A DNA stretch of 64,000 nucleotides from Acridotheres tristis. Taxonomy: Eukaryota > Chordata > Aves > Passeriformes > Sturnidae. The translations under genes were made by a program, and so were the position numbers. The DNA is taken from positions 22,153,736 through 22,217,735 of the forward strand of contig CM072893.1 in NCBI GenBank assembly GCA_037013685.1. The letters run 5' to 3'. The notes under the pieces are model-generated. The model did not search any database and had not been told where the DNA came from. It saw only the letters and a list, made by a program, of their open reading frames with translations. This document shows, piece by piece, positions 36,783 through 58,340 of the stretch. Positions within the stretch are counted from its first letter, which is position 1. The number at the start of each line of letters is the position of its first letter.

Positions 36783-38940
36783 CCCTGGCCCGGGCTCTGT
36801 CACGGGCACTCTCACTGTGGTTTTTGAGCAATTCATGCAGCTCCTACTGTGCCATCCACACTTGCTGGTGATGCAGCTTTGAGGGAGCTGCCAGAGAGGA
36901 CAGGCGCATTTCAGAGTAGTGAACAGGGACAAACAGCCCGTCACCTTCTCCTCTGCTCCTTGATGCAGGCTCAGGTGCATGCAGGACTGTTTGTGTGGAG
37001 TTCCCCAGCTCCAGGCAGGTCCAGACCATCCTAAGTACTTAGAACAAGCAGGGAGCTGCCTGGAAACTGTTTTGGTACCTGAAGTCCCCAAGTGTCCTCA
37101 GTCCCCCGGCTCTTGGTGGCTGTGTGTACAGCAGACACGTGTCCAGCAGCTCAGAAACCACAGGAGCCAGGACTGGGAGCTGCCCCCTCTGCCTCACACA
37201 TGCTCCTAATTCCCGAAGGAAGCTTCCTGCACGTGTTCTGGCCCCGTCTCTCCGTCCCCAGGGCAAATGTTCCGTGCTGGCCACTCCTCAGTCTCAGCAA
37301 GCCCGGAGTGTGCGCCTCAGCCGGGCTGCTGCTGGGAGCGACCGGCTGCAGATTACAGAGCTCACATCCTCTCCCCTGCCCTCTTCCTCTGCCAGACAAT
37401 ACTCCCGATTCAGCCGCCCGCCTCGCCTCCTGCCGGGCCCTAAATACAGTGCTGACAGGGTGAGCTGCTACACCTGAGCTGGCTGAATCAATATTGACCG
37501 GCCAGGAATAGTCCCGCAGCCCTCTGAGAATAGCCCCGCACGCCCGCCCGCCGCCCACAGCTTCCCGCGCATGGGGCTGCCCTGCTGCCGGCCGCGTATT
37601 TTTAGCTGCTGCCGCTGCTGGCTGCCCAGGGTTGCAGGTGCTGGCACCCAGTAAGCCCCGAGGGAGATGAGGGGCTCATTGGCTGACACCTCGGGGCAAA
37701 GGGGGACACCTCCAGCCCGCCACGATCACATGAGCGGCAGAACACAGTGCCCGTACTGCTGCGAGAGGAGGCTGGCAGGTCCCAAATGGGGGAGAGCCCA
37801 CCAGCCCCCTCCCTCACTTCTCTCTTGTTGCTGTACCCAGGAGCAGAGGCCGAGCTGGGAGCGGGACCCAGCACTCGCTTGCCCTTCACCCCTGCCAGCA
37901 TCTGTCGGGGGAGGAGTTCGGGGGAGGCTCCTGGCCTTACACTTAAGCAATTGATCTCCAAAACGTCGAGACGAATGAGTCACGGGCTCCACTGCTGGCC
38001 CCAACCCTGCTCTTCCCCAGAATTTTCCGTGGCCTCTGTTCTGGGGCTGGCCGGGGACTCACATCGCAGCAGAGGCTTCAGGATATGCCCTGATCTCGGC
38101 CAAGGCAGAGGGCTGGGAAGAGAGTCCCTTGCGAGAGGGACCCAGAGCTGTGCATCCCTGCGCACTCAGAGGTGCTGGAGGTCCTTGCGAGACGTGGCGA
38201 TGAGCTCACGGGCTATTCCCGGCCGTGTTGATCCTGGCTCCTCCCGGCAAGATCCGGCTGCTTTGACTCCAAACAAACAGTCCGGTGGCCACCGGCACAT
38301 TCCTGGCCGGTCTCTGGGCACGGCCGGGGCACTGGGCTTCCTGTTTATCCCCATCCCACGGCGGGGCACGGCGGGCGTGTGGGCAGCTGGGTGCCCCGGG
38401 GACTGGCGGCACCCCAAGCCAGAGGTTGCTCCCGGGGCAAGTCGGAGCGGGTGGGGCATCATCAGTCTCCACGTGCCACGGAGCTGGGCTAAGTCTGAGG
38501 ATCCTCACAGCCAGCCTGGTTTATGGATGGCACAGGTGATGCCCGAAGCCCTGGGAGAACTGTGCTCCGGGCTCACGGTACCATCCCATAGCCTGCCGTG
38601 GTCCCCGTGTCCCCCGAGTCCTGGCCCCACTGCAGCACCTCCGGGCATCCTGTGCCTGCGTGCCCACTTGAGTGAGTGGAAGGTACAAGGAGTGTCCCTA
38701 GCACAGCAGTTCGTCATCTTCAGAAAGTCCATGCTGCGCCTGGCTGCGGGACAGCTCAGTGAGGGCAGCATCCCTGTCCGAGGGAATTTGGACTCGGGAG
38801 AAGTCCAGCCCACGGCAGGTAGGGTCTAGCCGGGATAGCTCGGGGAAGGACAGGGTTTGGGATAGGAACAGGTTTACCCCAGTGTGCAAAGTGAGGCAGA
38901 GTAGGGCCGGGGGTGGGCAGGGAGCAGGGCTGGGCTCCAG
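36783..38940. other. PYROXD2-LOXL4 intergenic, upstream regulatory sequence of LOXL4
   Basis: About 2.2 kb without a recognisable gene. It contains a GC-rich block at 37450-37720 with an MEF2-like GTATTTTTAGC (37597-37607), the sequence CTGAATCAATATTGACCGG (37482-37500), and an AP-1-type TGAGTCAC (37976-37983). Long open frames here reflect GC richness, not genes. A role in LOXL4 control is inferred only from position. Confidence 0.5.
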
Positions 38941-38944
38941 ACCA

Positions 38945-39000
38945 GAGGCGGGGAGGCGGGGGGCCCCCTCGGGTCGGCCCACCCCGCCGCACCATAAAAG
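38945..39000 (+). promoter_or_regulatory. LOXL4 core promoter: GC boxes and TATA-like element
   Basis: Tandem GC boxes (GAGGCGGGGAGGCGGGG, 38945-38961) are followed by CATAAAAG at 38993-39000. Transcription would then start near 39025-39030, about 120 bp before the first splice donor. Confidence 0.65.
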
Positions 39001-39024
39001 CGGCTGCAGGCGGTGCCCAGCGGG

Positions 39025-39151
39025 AGGCAGGAGCTGCGGGATTCACTGCTCTGCCGCGAGCGCCACCGCTGCGTCCCCTCGTCACCACCGTGTCCCTCGC
39101 CACCGCTCGTCCCGCACCGCTGCTGGTCCGGCACCGCCATCCCTTGCCAGG
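39025..39151 (+). other. LOXL4: LOXL4 non-coding first exon (inferred)
   Basis: The sequence from the predicted start to the strong donor GGGTGAGT, where the exon ends at 39151. No start codon of the LOXL4 frame lies here; the coding start is in exon 2 (39668-39963). Confidence 0.6.
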
Positions 39152-39686
39152 GTGAGTGTCGGGGGTTGCCCCGGGAGGGGAAGCCTGGGCACATGGAGGG
39201 GGCTCAGCAATCCCACCAATGCTCTGAATGAGGATGCAGGGGAAGAGGTGAGGTGACCGAGACCGGGCTATGTGCAAGATGGGAAGAAGCCTTGGTGTTC
39301 AGTAGAGAATCCAGGTGGAGGATACAAGGGGGCTCTGCGGGGCCCTCACCCATGTCCCGAAGCATGGGCCAGACAGAAAGCAGCAAGAGCACAGGGCGGC
39401 GTTCTTGGGGCTGCCCATGGCTGTCGGTGCCTGGGAGGGCTGCATCAGGGCTGGGTGACGTGGTGACGGGTGTAGGGCTGGGGTATGCTGTGAGTATGGC
39501 CGGGACCAGCCCATGCATCCCCCGCAGTACAGGGACAGGGATGTCACCATCGTGCAAGAGGGCATGATATCCCTCCACCATTGCCCAGCTCCTAGGGCAG
39601 AAGGGGGCTGCAACTGCACCCCCAGTCTGCCATGGTCCCCAAGGACTCATTGTTGGGCTGTCCCTAGGTATCCCACCCACAGAACC

Positions 39687-44622
<4,936 letters not shown>

Positions 44623-44968
44623 ACCCTTGGCATTGGCATGGTCCCAGCAGCGCCACAGGAGAGTTCGACTCCCACGCCCCAGCCCCTGTGCCCTGGCAGC
44701 ACTGGACTGAGCTCAGGGACTTGCAGACTTTTGTATTTATTGATGCTGCTGCAGAGGATGGAGATGAGCGCCAGGGCTGGCAAGGAGTGCCTGGGCGTGC
44801 CAAGTCCTGTGCTGCCAGCAGGACTTGAAAGAGTGGCCCAAGTACCACAGCAGCCCTCACCTCCCCAGCCCCAGGGCCCCCCAGGACAACTACCTCAGCC
44901 TGCCCAGCCCCCCATGCTCCAGCAGACTCAGGACAGTCCCCGGCCACTCATGCACCAGTCCTGTCTTC

Positions 44969-44974
44969 AATAAA
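44969..44974 (+). terminator. LOXL4 poly(A) signal AATAAA
   Basis: A canonical hexamer in TTCAATAAAGGTTC, about 350 bp after the stop and followed by a TGTTCTGTGGG-type GT-rich stretch. Confidence 0.85.
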
Positions 44975-46600
44975 GGTTCTATGAGCTGGGAGCAGGGTGC
45001 TGTTCTGTGGGACAGGGGGTACTCCCTTGTCAATCCCAGCATTACCTCCTCCTTTCTCTCTACTCTCTCCCATTAGGATCATAAAGCCAGTCCCCAGCTG
45101 GGAACAACTCGGTCTTGGCAATGTGTCCCCAGACAGTGTTCCCCCTGTGCAACCCAGGGCCACCAACTCCCTAGCTGTCTGCATGTGGCTGGCATCACGC
45201 AGCTCTGGCTTGCCATCAGTGGTCCCCATGGGCCCTGCAGGGCAGCCTGGCCCTGAACTGGCTAACCCTGTGCATGCAAAAAGACCCAGCCGGCTCTGTG
45301 GCAACATGGGCTGGCAGCCAGCCCAGAAGCCACTGTGTCTGCAGCTGACGTGCTGGGCTTTCCCAGGCTGTCCTGGCAGCTTCCCAGACATGGGAGCTGT
45401 AGTAGGGCCACTCTGTCCCTCAAAGCCCTTGGTTCTGGGCACAGTGTAGGGACACAGGGTGCACTGTGCCTTTGCTCTCTGTTTCTTAGCTCCCGTGGTT
45501 TCTATCTTCTTTCTTACAACAGGAAATAAAAGGGAATGTCACCAACATACTCTGTACTGGCTGTTCCCCAGATTGCCAGCCACGAGGCAGTTCCACTCCT
45601 CTCCTTGCAGACCTCTGTCCATTCCTGTCCCTCTATCCATTCCTGGCAGGCACTAGCCCAGGGTGGGGGGCTGTCAGCACCCACTTCGGCCCAGGATAAG
45701 TCAGGCTGCACCCACACGTGATGGTCCCTGCACGTGGAGTCGCCGCTGGGAACGAGGTGATGCACTGGAGGGGCCCGAGGCCAGAGACCGTGGCAAGGCA
45801 CGTGCTGGTGGAGGCTCACTCGGCCAGGGCCGGGCTTTGAGGGATGCCGGATGGCGGGGAAGATGTTTTCCACATGAGAGCAGCTTTGTGCCCTGGAATT
45901 TCCACCGGCCAAGCCATGAGCATCCGGGAACGGCAGCCGAGATGGCTCCCAGCTGGCAGGGCTGCCGGATGGTGCAGGGGCAGGCAGCCACCACCACGGG
46001 GTCATGACCAGCTCCGCTGCTGCCAAGCTGGGGGACAGCCAGGGGACACAGGGCAGCCACATGAGCTCTTCAGCAACCAAAAACATGCAAACTGCTGGCA
46101 GTGGTGGCAGAAAAGCATCATCCCCATCCTCACCTCCTGTGAAAGGCCCCAAAACCTCAGAGTCTGCAGAGCTGCAGGGTGAGAGCGCTGGGGCACATAG
46201 GGCTGTTTTTCAGGTGCTGAGAGATGATGCAAAGCAGAGCCAAAGACAGGTCTCAGGTGCCAGCCCCCACCCGGGGGCAGGGCAGGAAGTCCCCAGCCTG
46301 CCATGACCGGCAGCGTGGCCACATCACAGCCCCGTGTGGGGCCAGGAACACGGCCCTGCCCAGGCTCTGACAAGGGCCCTGCTGTTCAGGGCTGCAGCTG
46401 CTCCGCGGAAGTAAACAGGGTCCCTGCCAGCACATTCCTGCCCGATCCCTCCTGCCTGCACATCCCCCACAGCCGCCGGGGACACCCAGCACCTGGGAGG
46501 GGTGGACATCCCCACAGCAGCGCGGCCCATGCGCAGCTGCCCCTGGCACACACACCCTCCCCCGGTATGAAGGGAACGGGGAGCCACCACCCAGGCAAGC
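44975..46600. other. Intergenic between convergent LOXL4 and R3HCC1L
   Basis: About 1.6 kb with no gene recognised. A plus-strand AATAAA occurs at 46602-46607 beside the R3HCC1L signal, so transcripts from both sides have a hexamer nearby. Confidence 0.6.
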
Positions 46601-46617
46601 AAATAAAATAAATGGCA

Positions 46618-46623
46618 TTTATT
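46618..46623 (-). terminator. R3HCC1L poly(A) signal (AATAAA on - strand)
   Basis: TTTATT on the plus strand, so AATAAA on the minus strand, about 340 bp past the R3HCC1L stop at 46961-46963. It sits in an A/T-rich pocket. Confidence 0.75.
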
Positions 46624-46960
46624 AGCAAAATAAAGAACAGAAACTCTCACTCACAAGGCCCTGCCAGGTGGCCAGGGCTGCCCCACACAGTCCCCCATGC
46701 TCTCTGCTGAGCTCCCTGCATCTTGCTGTTGTTCCTGCTATGGCTGGCAGCCTTGGGGCCTCTGCCCTGGGCAGGATGGGCAGCGCTTCCTGACAGCAAC
46801 AGCATCCCCCCAGCACCAACCAGCCCACGTGCTGCTCAGCTCTTTCGGTGAAGCAGCCCAGTGCTTTTGGACACAGTGCAGAATCTGTCCCAGCTCTGAC
46901 ACATAGAGTGCTCTGCCTGCCTGCAGAGAGGGACATGGGCTGAAAGTGCAGCCTCCTGGC

Positions 46961-52989
<6,029 letters not shown>

Positions 52990-53654
52990 GGTGCCACCAC
53001 TGCCTGCCAACGAGAGAACAGTGTCACTGTCCTGCCCGCAGCCCAACAGCCCCACAGCTGAGTGCACAGTGAGCAGCCCCTGCCCAGGTCACTGAGTCAG
53101 GGTCCCAGCACTCACTCTTGCTCCCTCAGTAGCTGGCACGCAATGATGGATTATGGAGCCCCAATACTGCCCCACAGCAGTGGATCTGCAGAGAGGGTTT
53201 GGGGCCTGGAGCACCCCACAGCTCTACAGCCTTTGGTGGGGCGCATCTGGCTTGGGGGAAGCAGGGAAATCTTGACAGAATCACTGAGGCACCTTCCCCG
53301 CTCCGGCAGCTGCTACCTGGGACCCTCAAGCCCGAGGGACCCGTGTCTGCAACTGAAGCAGAACACTGAGACCGTGCACTACTCAGGCATCAAAACCACA
53401 GAACAACAGAAAGCAAACCCCAGTGCAGGGATACCCTGGCGCAGGACCATGGCATGCTGCAGCCCTGCTCACCTGCTGCCCTGTCCCGACCGAGATTTAT
53501 TTTTCATCATCTTTGGCAGAAGCAGGCACACCGCAAGCGGACAGGCCCCCCTGCCCCTATAAATATGCATCAGACAGGGTTTATGGAGACGGATGGTGTG
53601 GGGGGCTGCACTGTGGTTGAGGGGAAGGCAGAGTGGGGCTGGACTGGGGCCCCA

Positions 53655-53935
53655 TGATTAATCACTGCCCACTCCGTTTAGGGGGATTCATCACAGGCCG
53701 CTGTCAGGTAAATCACTGGAAAAACACCTCTTCAGTAATTAATGTGAAGTGACGGATGGACAGCCCCTGGGCCCATTAATCTGGACCATCAGCGCCGAGC
53801 GAGATTATGAATGTCAGGATGCATAAACTGCCGGCAGATCAATAGGGCCAGGAACCCATCCAAGGCTCTCATTTCCGAGGCACCTCCGGTACATTAGCCT
53901 CCCCTCCACACAGCCCCTGACCGAGGCGCGAACGC
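53655..53935. promoter_or_regulatory. Candidate conserved non-coding element
   Basis: A non-repetitive block with several homeodomain-type cores in otherwise GC-rich sequence: GATTAATCAC, CAGTAATTAATGTG, CCCATTAATCTGG, GAGATTATGAATG and TACATTAGCC. There is no reading frame or transposon similarity. The enhancer-like role is inferred from composition only. Confidence 0.35.
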
Positions 53936-56900
53936 TTGCCGTGGCCCCTCATCAACAGCCAGCAGTGGTGCCGGGAAGGCGAGGGGAGGCCAACCACTGG
54001 CTGGAAAGTGGCTGGGGCTGCCCATGCCACATGGCATCATCCCCTCTTCCTGATGGATGGACAGACCACTGCCTTGGCACGATGGATGAGTCTCTCAAGG
54101 CTCTCTGGAAACCGCTGGAAAAGCCCAGCAGGGCATCACCCCTAGCATGACCGCAGCACCTGTGCCTGCACCTCATGCTGCGAAGGTGGGCAGGAACACG
54201 AGGTGCAGGCAAGGGCACAGTGGTGATGCTAAGCACCATCCCAGGGCTGCCCCAATCATTTTTCTGTCTCTGTAGCTCTTGTCATTTTTTTCCCCCTCTT
54301 TGATACACTAATTTTGCTGGCAGAACGATCCCCTTTATCTTTATCGACCGCAAGAAAGGAATGTATCCTACAAACCTTCCAAGGACTGGATTAGTCATTT
54401 TTCAACACTGAGGCATTATACATTTTCTCACCGAGTGGCAGCCCGAGTGCCAGAGGGGAGGGGGCACTGGAAGCACCCCCACCACCACCAATTCCAACCA
54501 CAGATAGCTTCCAAGGCACTGAAGCATGTTCTGCTAAAGGACTTTTCCCAGCCAAGCCCAGAGTCCCAGGCCATGGCTCATCGCTGAATGTTTTGTGGGG
54601 GTCAATGATCTCCTCAGGCTCTCCTTCCTGACAGCTTCCAGCACAGGGAGCAACCAGAAGCAGCATTGCTCCATGCACATCCCATGTCACCTCCAAGAGC
54701 CTTTGCACATAGGATTTATGGGCTCCTCAAAAGCTTGCCATTCACCTTGCCTCACCCTCCAAAGCAGATGGTGCAGCATTAGCCAGACGGCTGGTGGTGG
54801 GAGCATCCTCTCCCTGCACAGCTTTGCCTCTGCCTGCCATACACTGTTGAGGACGAGCTGCCTCCTGCAGCCTGGGAAGCACAGCAAGGTGGTAGATGAC
54901 CCACACTGGCAGGGATGCTGCAGTGCTTTGTTTTTTCCCCACAGGGCAGCACAGCTCCTGCCCCCAGCCTATTACACACTTCATCGATGCCACAGCCACG
55001 GGTCGGCACCGACTGATTTCATGCTCTGGGAGGCAGAGCAATGGCCCTGGCTTTGGGTCTCATTCACACTACGCTAGGCAGGGAAACCCTGCCACTTCCA
55101 GAGTCTGGGACCAAGCTTGCCCCACAAAGACAGGCAGCAACGGGCAATGCATTCCCAAAAAGGCCTATGCTGCCCCAGATGTTTTATGCTGTCCTGTTTT
55201 ATGGACCTACCTAAAAAAACAACTCAGCACTCTGGCACCAAGCAGGGAAAGGCCATGGTACCATGGTAAAAGTGGTGATGGGAGGGCTGCCAAGCTGTCC
55301 GTCATGTAAAGCCCACCAGCCCATCACAACATAGCCTGGCATGGCCAGGAGGATGCTGGATCATCAGCCAGTAGGCAGCCAGAGCTCCCTGAAGGCACAG
55401 GCTCCTCTTGCACTGTTCCCAGGAACACGCTGCTCATGGGGAGCTTGTGCCCATGGTATTTGTCTGTGAGGTCTCGGACAGCTGCCCGATCATGTGCCAG
55501 CCTGTGCTCCTCCTCTAGCGAACATCTGCAGCACACACAGGCAGTGTTCTCTCTGATTTCTCTCCCTGTCCTGTCCAGGGAAGAACCCCACAAACAAGAG
55601 CAAGCCAGCCATAGTCCTGTTCAGGGAACCTAGGAACAGGCATGGATGCTGCGCTCTGGTGCTGACGTGGAACATGCCAGTTCCTGGAGAAGACTCAGTG
55701 CCACACAGCACCCTCTCAGCAGGCTGCCGCATTTCCTGGCAGGGAGCTGTATTTTTAGCCTTCGAGGTTTCTAATTCCACTCAATCCATATTCCCACTGA
55801 GAGAGTAGATAACCTTAAAGCCTTGACAGTGAACAGAGGTGGCAATACTGGGGGACCAGGAGCCTTTGGGGACCTCACGCAGCCTTGGCATGCAGCTCGC
55901 ACACCACAATGTCACTCTTTACAGCCTGCAGCAGACCGGGCTCTTTGAAGGGGAAAAAAATAACTACAGTAACAAGATTAATAAAAAGGCAGGTACAAGG
56001 AGATTCTAAACAGCTCCACTGGGGAACCTGCCACTTGCAGGACTCATCCCATGCCAGACACGTGCCACGGCACACTTACCAACTGCACAATACCAGCCCC
56101 CGGCAGCCCGGGCAAGGACTGCCAGAGGTTTTGGCTACCCTGCACCTCTCCTGCTCTCAGCAGAGCTCCAGCCCAGGCCACCTGGCTCAACAGCAGGCAA
56201 CAGGGCCAGGAAAGGACCTGGATACCTGGTAGAGATGGAGCAAAGGCATGAACACAGTCACGGGTACAAGGCAAAGTAAAGCATTCAAGGAGCTAAGAGC
56301 TGCATTCTATCCAACTCCTGCCTGCAGCCCCGTGGGCTTTAAGACATCCTGTCCCCTGCTGCCAGGAGAAAGAGCTCTCCAGCAGCCACAGCAAAGACTG
56401 GCTATGTGAGGAGGTGGCAAAAGCGTCAAAGGTACTGAGAGAGATTTCAATCGTGCCTTTCACTTGCAATACTCTTAGGAGACACCTGGAATAGATGCTT
56501 TTAGGAGATACCTGGAACAAGAAAAGGGGAACATTCCAGACAGGAAGATGATTTGTAAGTCAATCGTGTCCCCTCACAACTGCAGGGGGGCAGGGGAGAG
56601 GTACAACAAACTAGCAGGAGTTAACAGCCAGAATGCTAAGGGGAATACAAAGGACTTTACAAATATACCCAGGCAGAATCAGCACAAAAGTGAAAAGGTC
56701 TATTAATAAACAAGGAGGGAGAGAAAATTAATGATGGCTCAAAAATAAAGATGACTCAAAAGGGAAAAATCACTGTTTTTAAACAGAAAAAATGCAAATG
56801 AGGCAGAGGCCTTGCAAAAACAGCTGCAGGAAAAGCAAAAACAGCATGTCCACACAGACACAGTCACCTGGCCAGCCTTGCCAGTGCGGAGGTGAACCTA

Positions 56901-57194
56901 TTAACCTGCTGACACACAGTCCGAGAAGAAACCAGGGCCCTAGTGATGGGGAGAGCAAACAAGGCACTGATTTTCTCTGCAAGAAAGAACAACAAAAACA
57001 GAGCTGAGAACAGGATGAACCCTGTTCCCATCTCTAGTGCAGAACAAAACTGGCAGTTAAAGGAGCCTGCATACCAACACAATGAATGAGGGACCCTGGC
57101 TTGCCTAGAAGAGTTATTTCAGAAGAATCGCTGGGCAAAGCTTTTTGATGAGGCAAGCAAGAGCAAACTTAGCTGAACTTCAGGGTCTTGTTTT

Positions 57195-57330
57195 ACACCA
57201 TCTCTCAAACTTTTACTTGTCTAATGAATTGTCATTAAATTGGCAGAAGATACTGAGCACTGAGCTGTTGTAAACACTATCCAGAGAAGACACTGTTCAA
57301 AGATCCGAGAAATGGAAGTAGGAAACAAAG
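57195..57330 (+). mobile_element. Possible CR1-like fragment (weak)
   Basis: AAATTGGCAGAAGATACTGA followed by TTGTAAACACT and GAGAAGACA vaguely follows the CR1 segment encoding the end of the reverse transcriptase. The divergence is high enough that chance cannot be excluded. Confidence 0.3.
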
Positions 57331-57939
57331 CAAGACCCGGCCTGAGAAAATGAAGGTTAAATAACCCAAATTAGCTACTCAGGGAGCAAGAGCAGCCTGA
57401 AGAGCACGGCCCAGAGCCCAAGAGTGCACTTACACCAGAAAGCAAGCAACTGGGGTGACCACCCCAAAATGTGCATGAGGCGTATCTGGTCATCAGCATC
57501 GTGTCATGGGCCACTCTAGGGCTGAGACAGGCCCACAGCAGGCAGCACATAGAACCTCGCAGGTGGTGTGAAGGACAGACGAGGATGCCAGGGGCCTGCA
57601 GGCAGCCATGAAAAACAGTGTCCAGCACCTGTGAGCACCCGAGACCTGCTTTACAAGGCATGGCAGACTCCCTGCACTCAAGGGCTGACACATCGCCCTA
57701 TGACTCTACGGTGCGGAAAGTTTTGGGGTCTGCAATGTGCCACGATATCCGGGTATCCCGGGGCTCGCCTGCCAGCGGGCAGGGAAGGCGGGACTGCAGG
57801 TGGGGATGAGGGCTGGGACAGGGCGAGGGAGGCAGGGCCGGGAGAAGGGATGGGAGACAGGGATGGGACAGGGGATAAAGATCAGGGCTGGGGCAGGGAG
57901 CAAGGATCAGGGCTGGGACACCAGGGGAGGGAGAGCGCC

Positions 57940-58340
57940 GGGACCGGGCAGGCTGCGCAGCCCGGGCCGCTGTGCCCCGGTACCAAGCGCCGTGCCGGGC
58001 CGGGCCGTGTCGAGCCGTGCCGCCCGCCAGGCCGCCGCCGTTACCAGTGGCCGCGCCGGGTCCCCCGTCGCTCCGCGCCGCGCCGCGCCGCCGCTTCCGC
58101 CGCGCCGGGCCCGCCCCGCCGTGGGGAGCGCCGGGACCTGTAGTGCGGGACCGGCAGAGCGACTCCGGGCCCGCCCCGCCCCGGCCGCCGCTCCTCCCCC
58201 GCGGCCCTGGGCGCACGGGTGAGCCGCCGCTGCCGCCGCCGTCGCGGCCGGGCCCCGTCGTCCGCACGGCACCGCGGTGTCACGGCGGGCCGGCCTTCCC
58301 CGCCACCGCCCGGCAGCCGCAGGATGGGGGTTCCGTGCCC
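57940..58340. promoter_or_regulatory. CpG island promoter of R3HCC1L, probably bidirectional
   Basis: This is the most CpG-dense stretch on the right side of the window. On the minus strand a candidate first exon ends at 58045 with CACTG|GTAACG, with an ETS-type CGGAAG (58093-58099, minus) upstream. On the plus strand a strong donor CACGG|GTGAGC lies at 58218/58219. Two outward-facing donors within 175 bp suggest divergent transcription. No TATA box is present. Confidence 0.5.
58045..58140 (-). other. R3HCC1L: R3HCC1L non-coding first exon (candidate)
   Basis: The minus-strand sequence ending in CGCGGCCACTG before a GTAACG donor, inside the CpG island. The upstream edge is a guess; only the donor is supported. 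Confidence 0.35.

Larger units (their letters stand above)
53004..58044 (-). other. R3HCC1L first intron (inferred), 5 kb
   Basis: This lies between the 5' UTR exon part ending at 53003 and a candidate donor at 58044. It includes constrained-looking blocks at about 53655-53935 and 54245-54400 and a doubtful CR1-like piece at 57195-57330. No coding exon was recognised. Confidence 0.55.

Noticed and set aside
37747..38829. Open frame of 360 codons on the plus strand upstream of LOXL4
   Set aside because: The sequence is GC-rich with few stops in all frames, the translation has no recognisable domain, and it lacks splice or start context. It is chance openness in promoter-type DNA.
52990..53067. 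Upstream in-frame ATG extending R3HCC1L by 26 residues
   Set aside because: A strong acceptor (GTTGGCAG) lies between it and the conserved start MQQE, so the extension is intron, and homologues start at MQQE.
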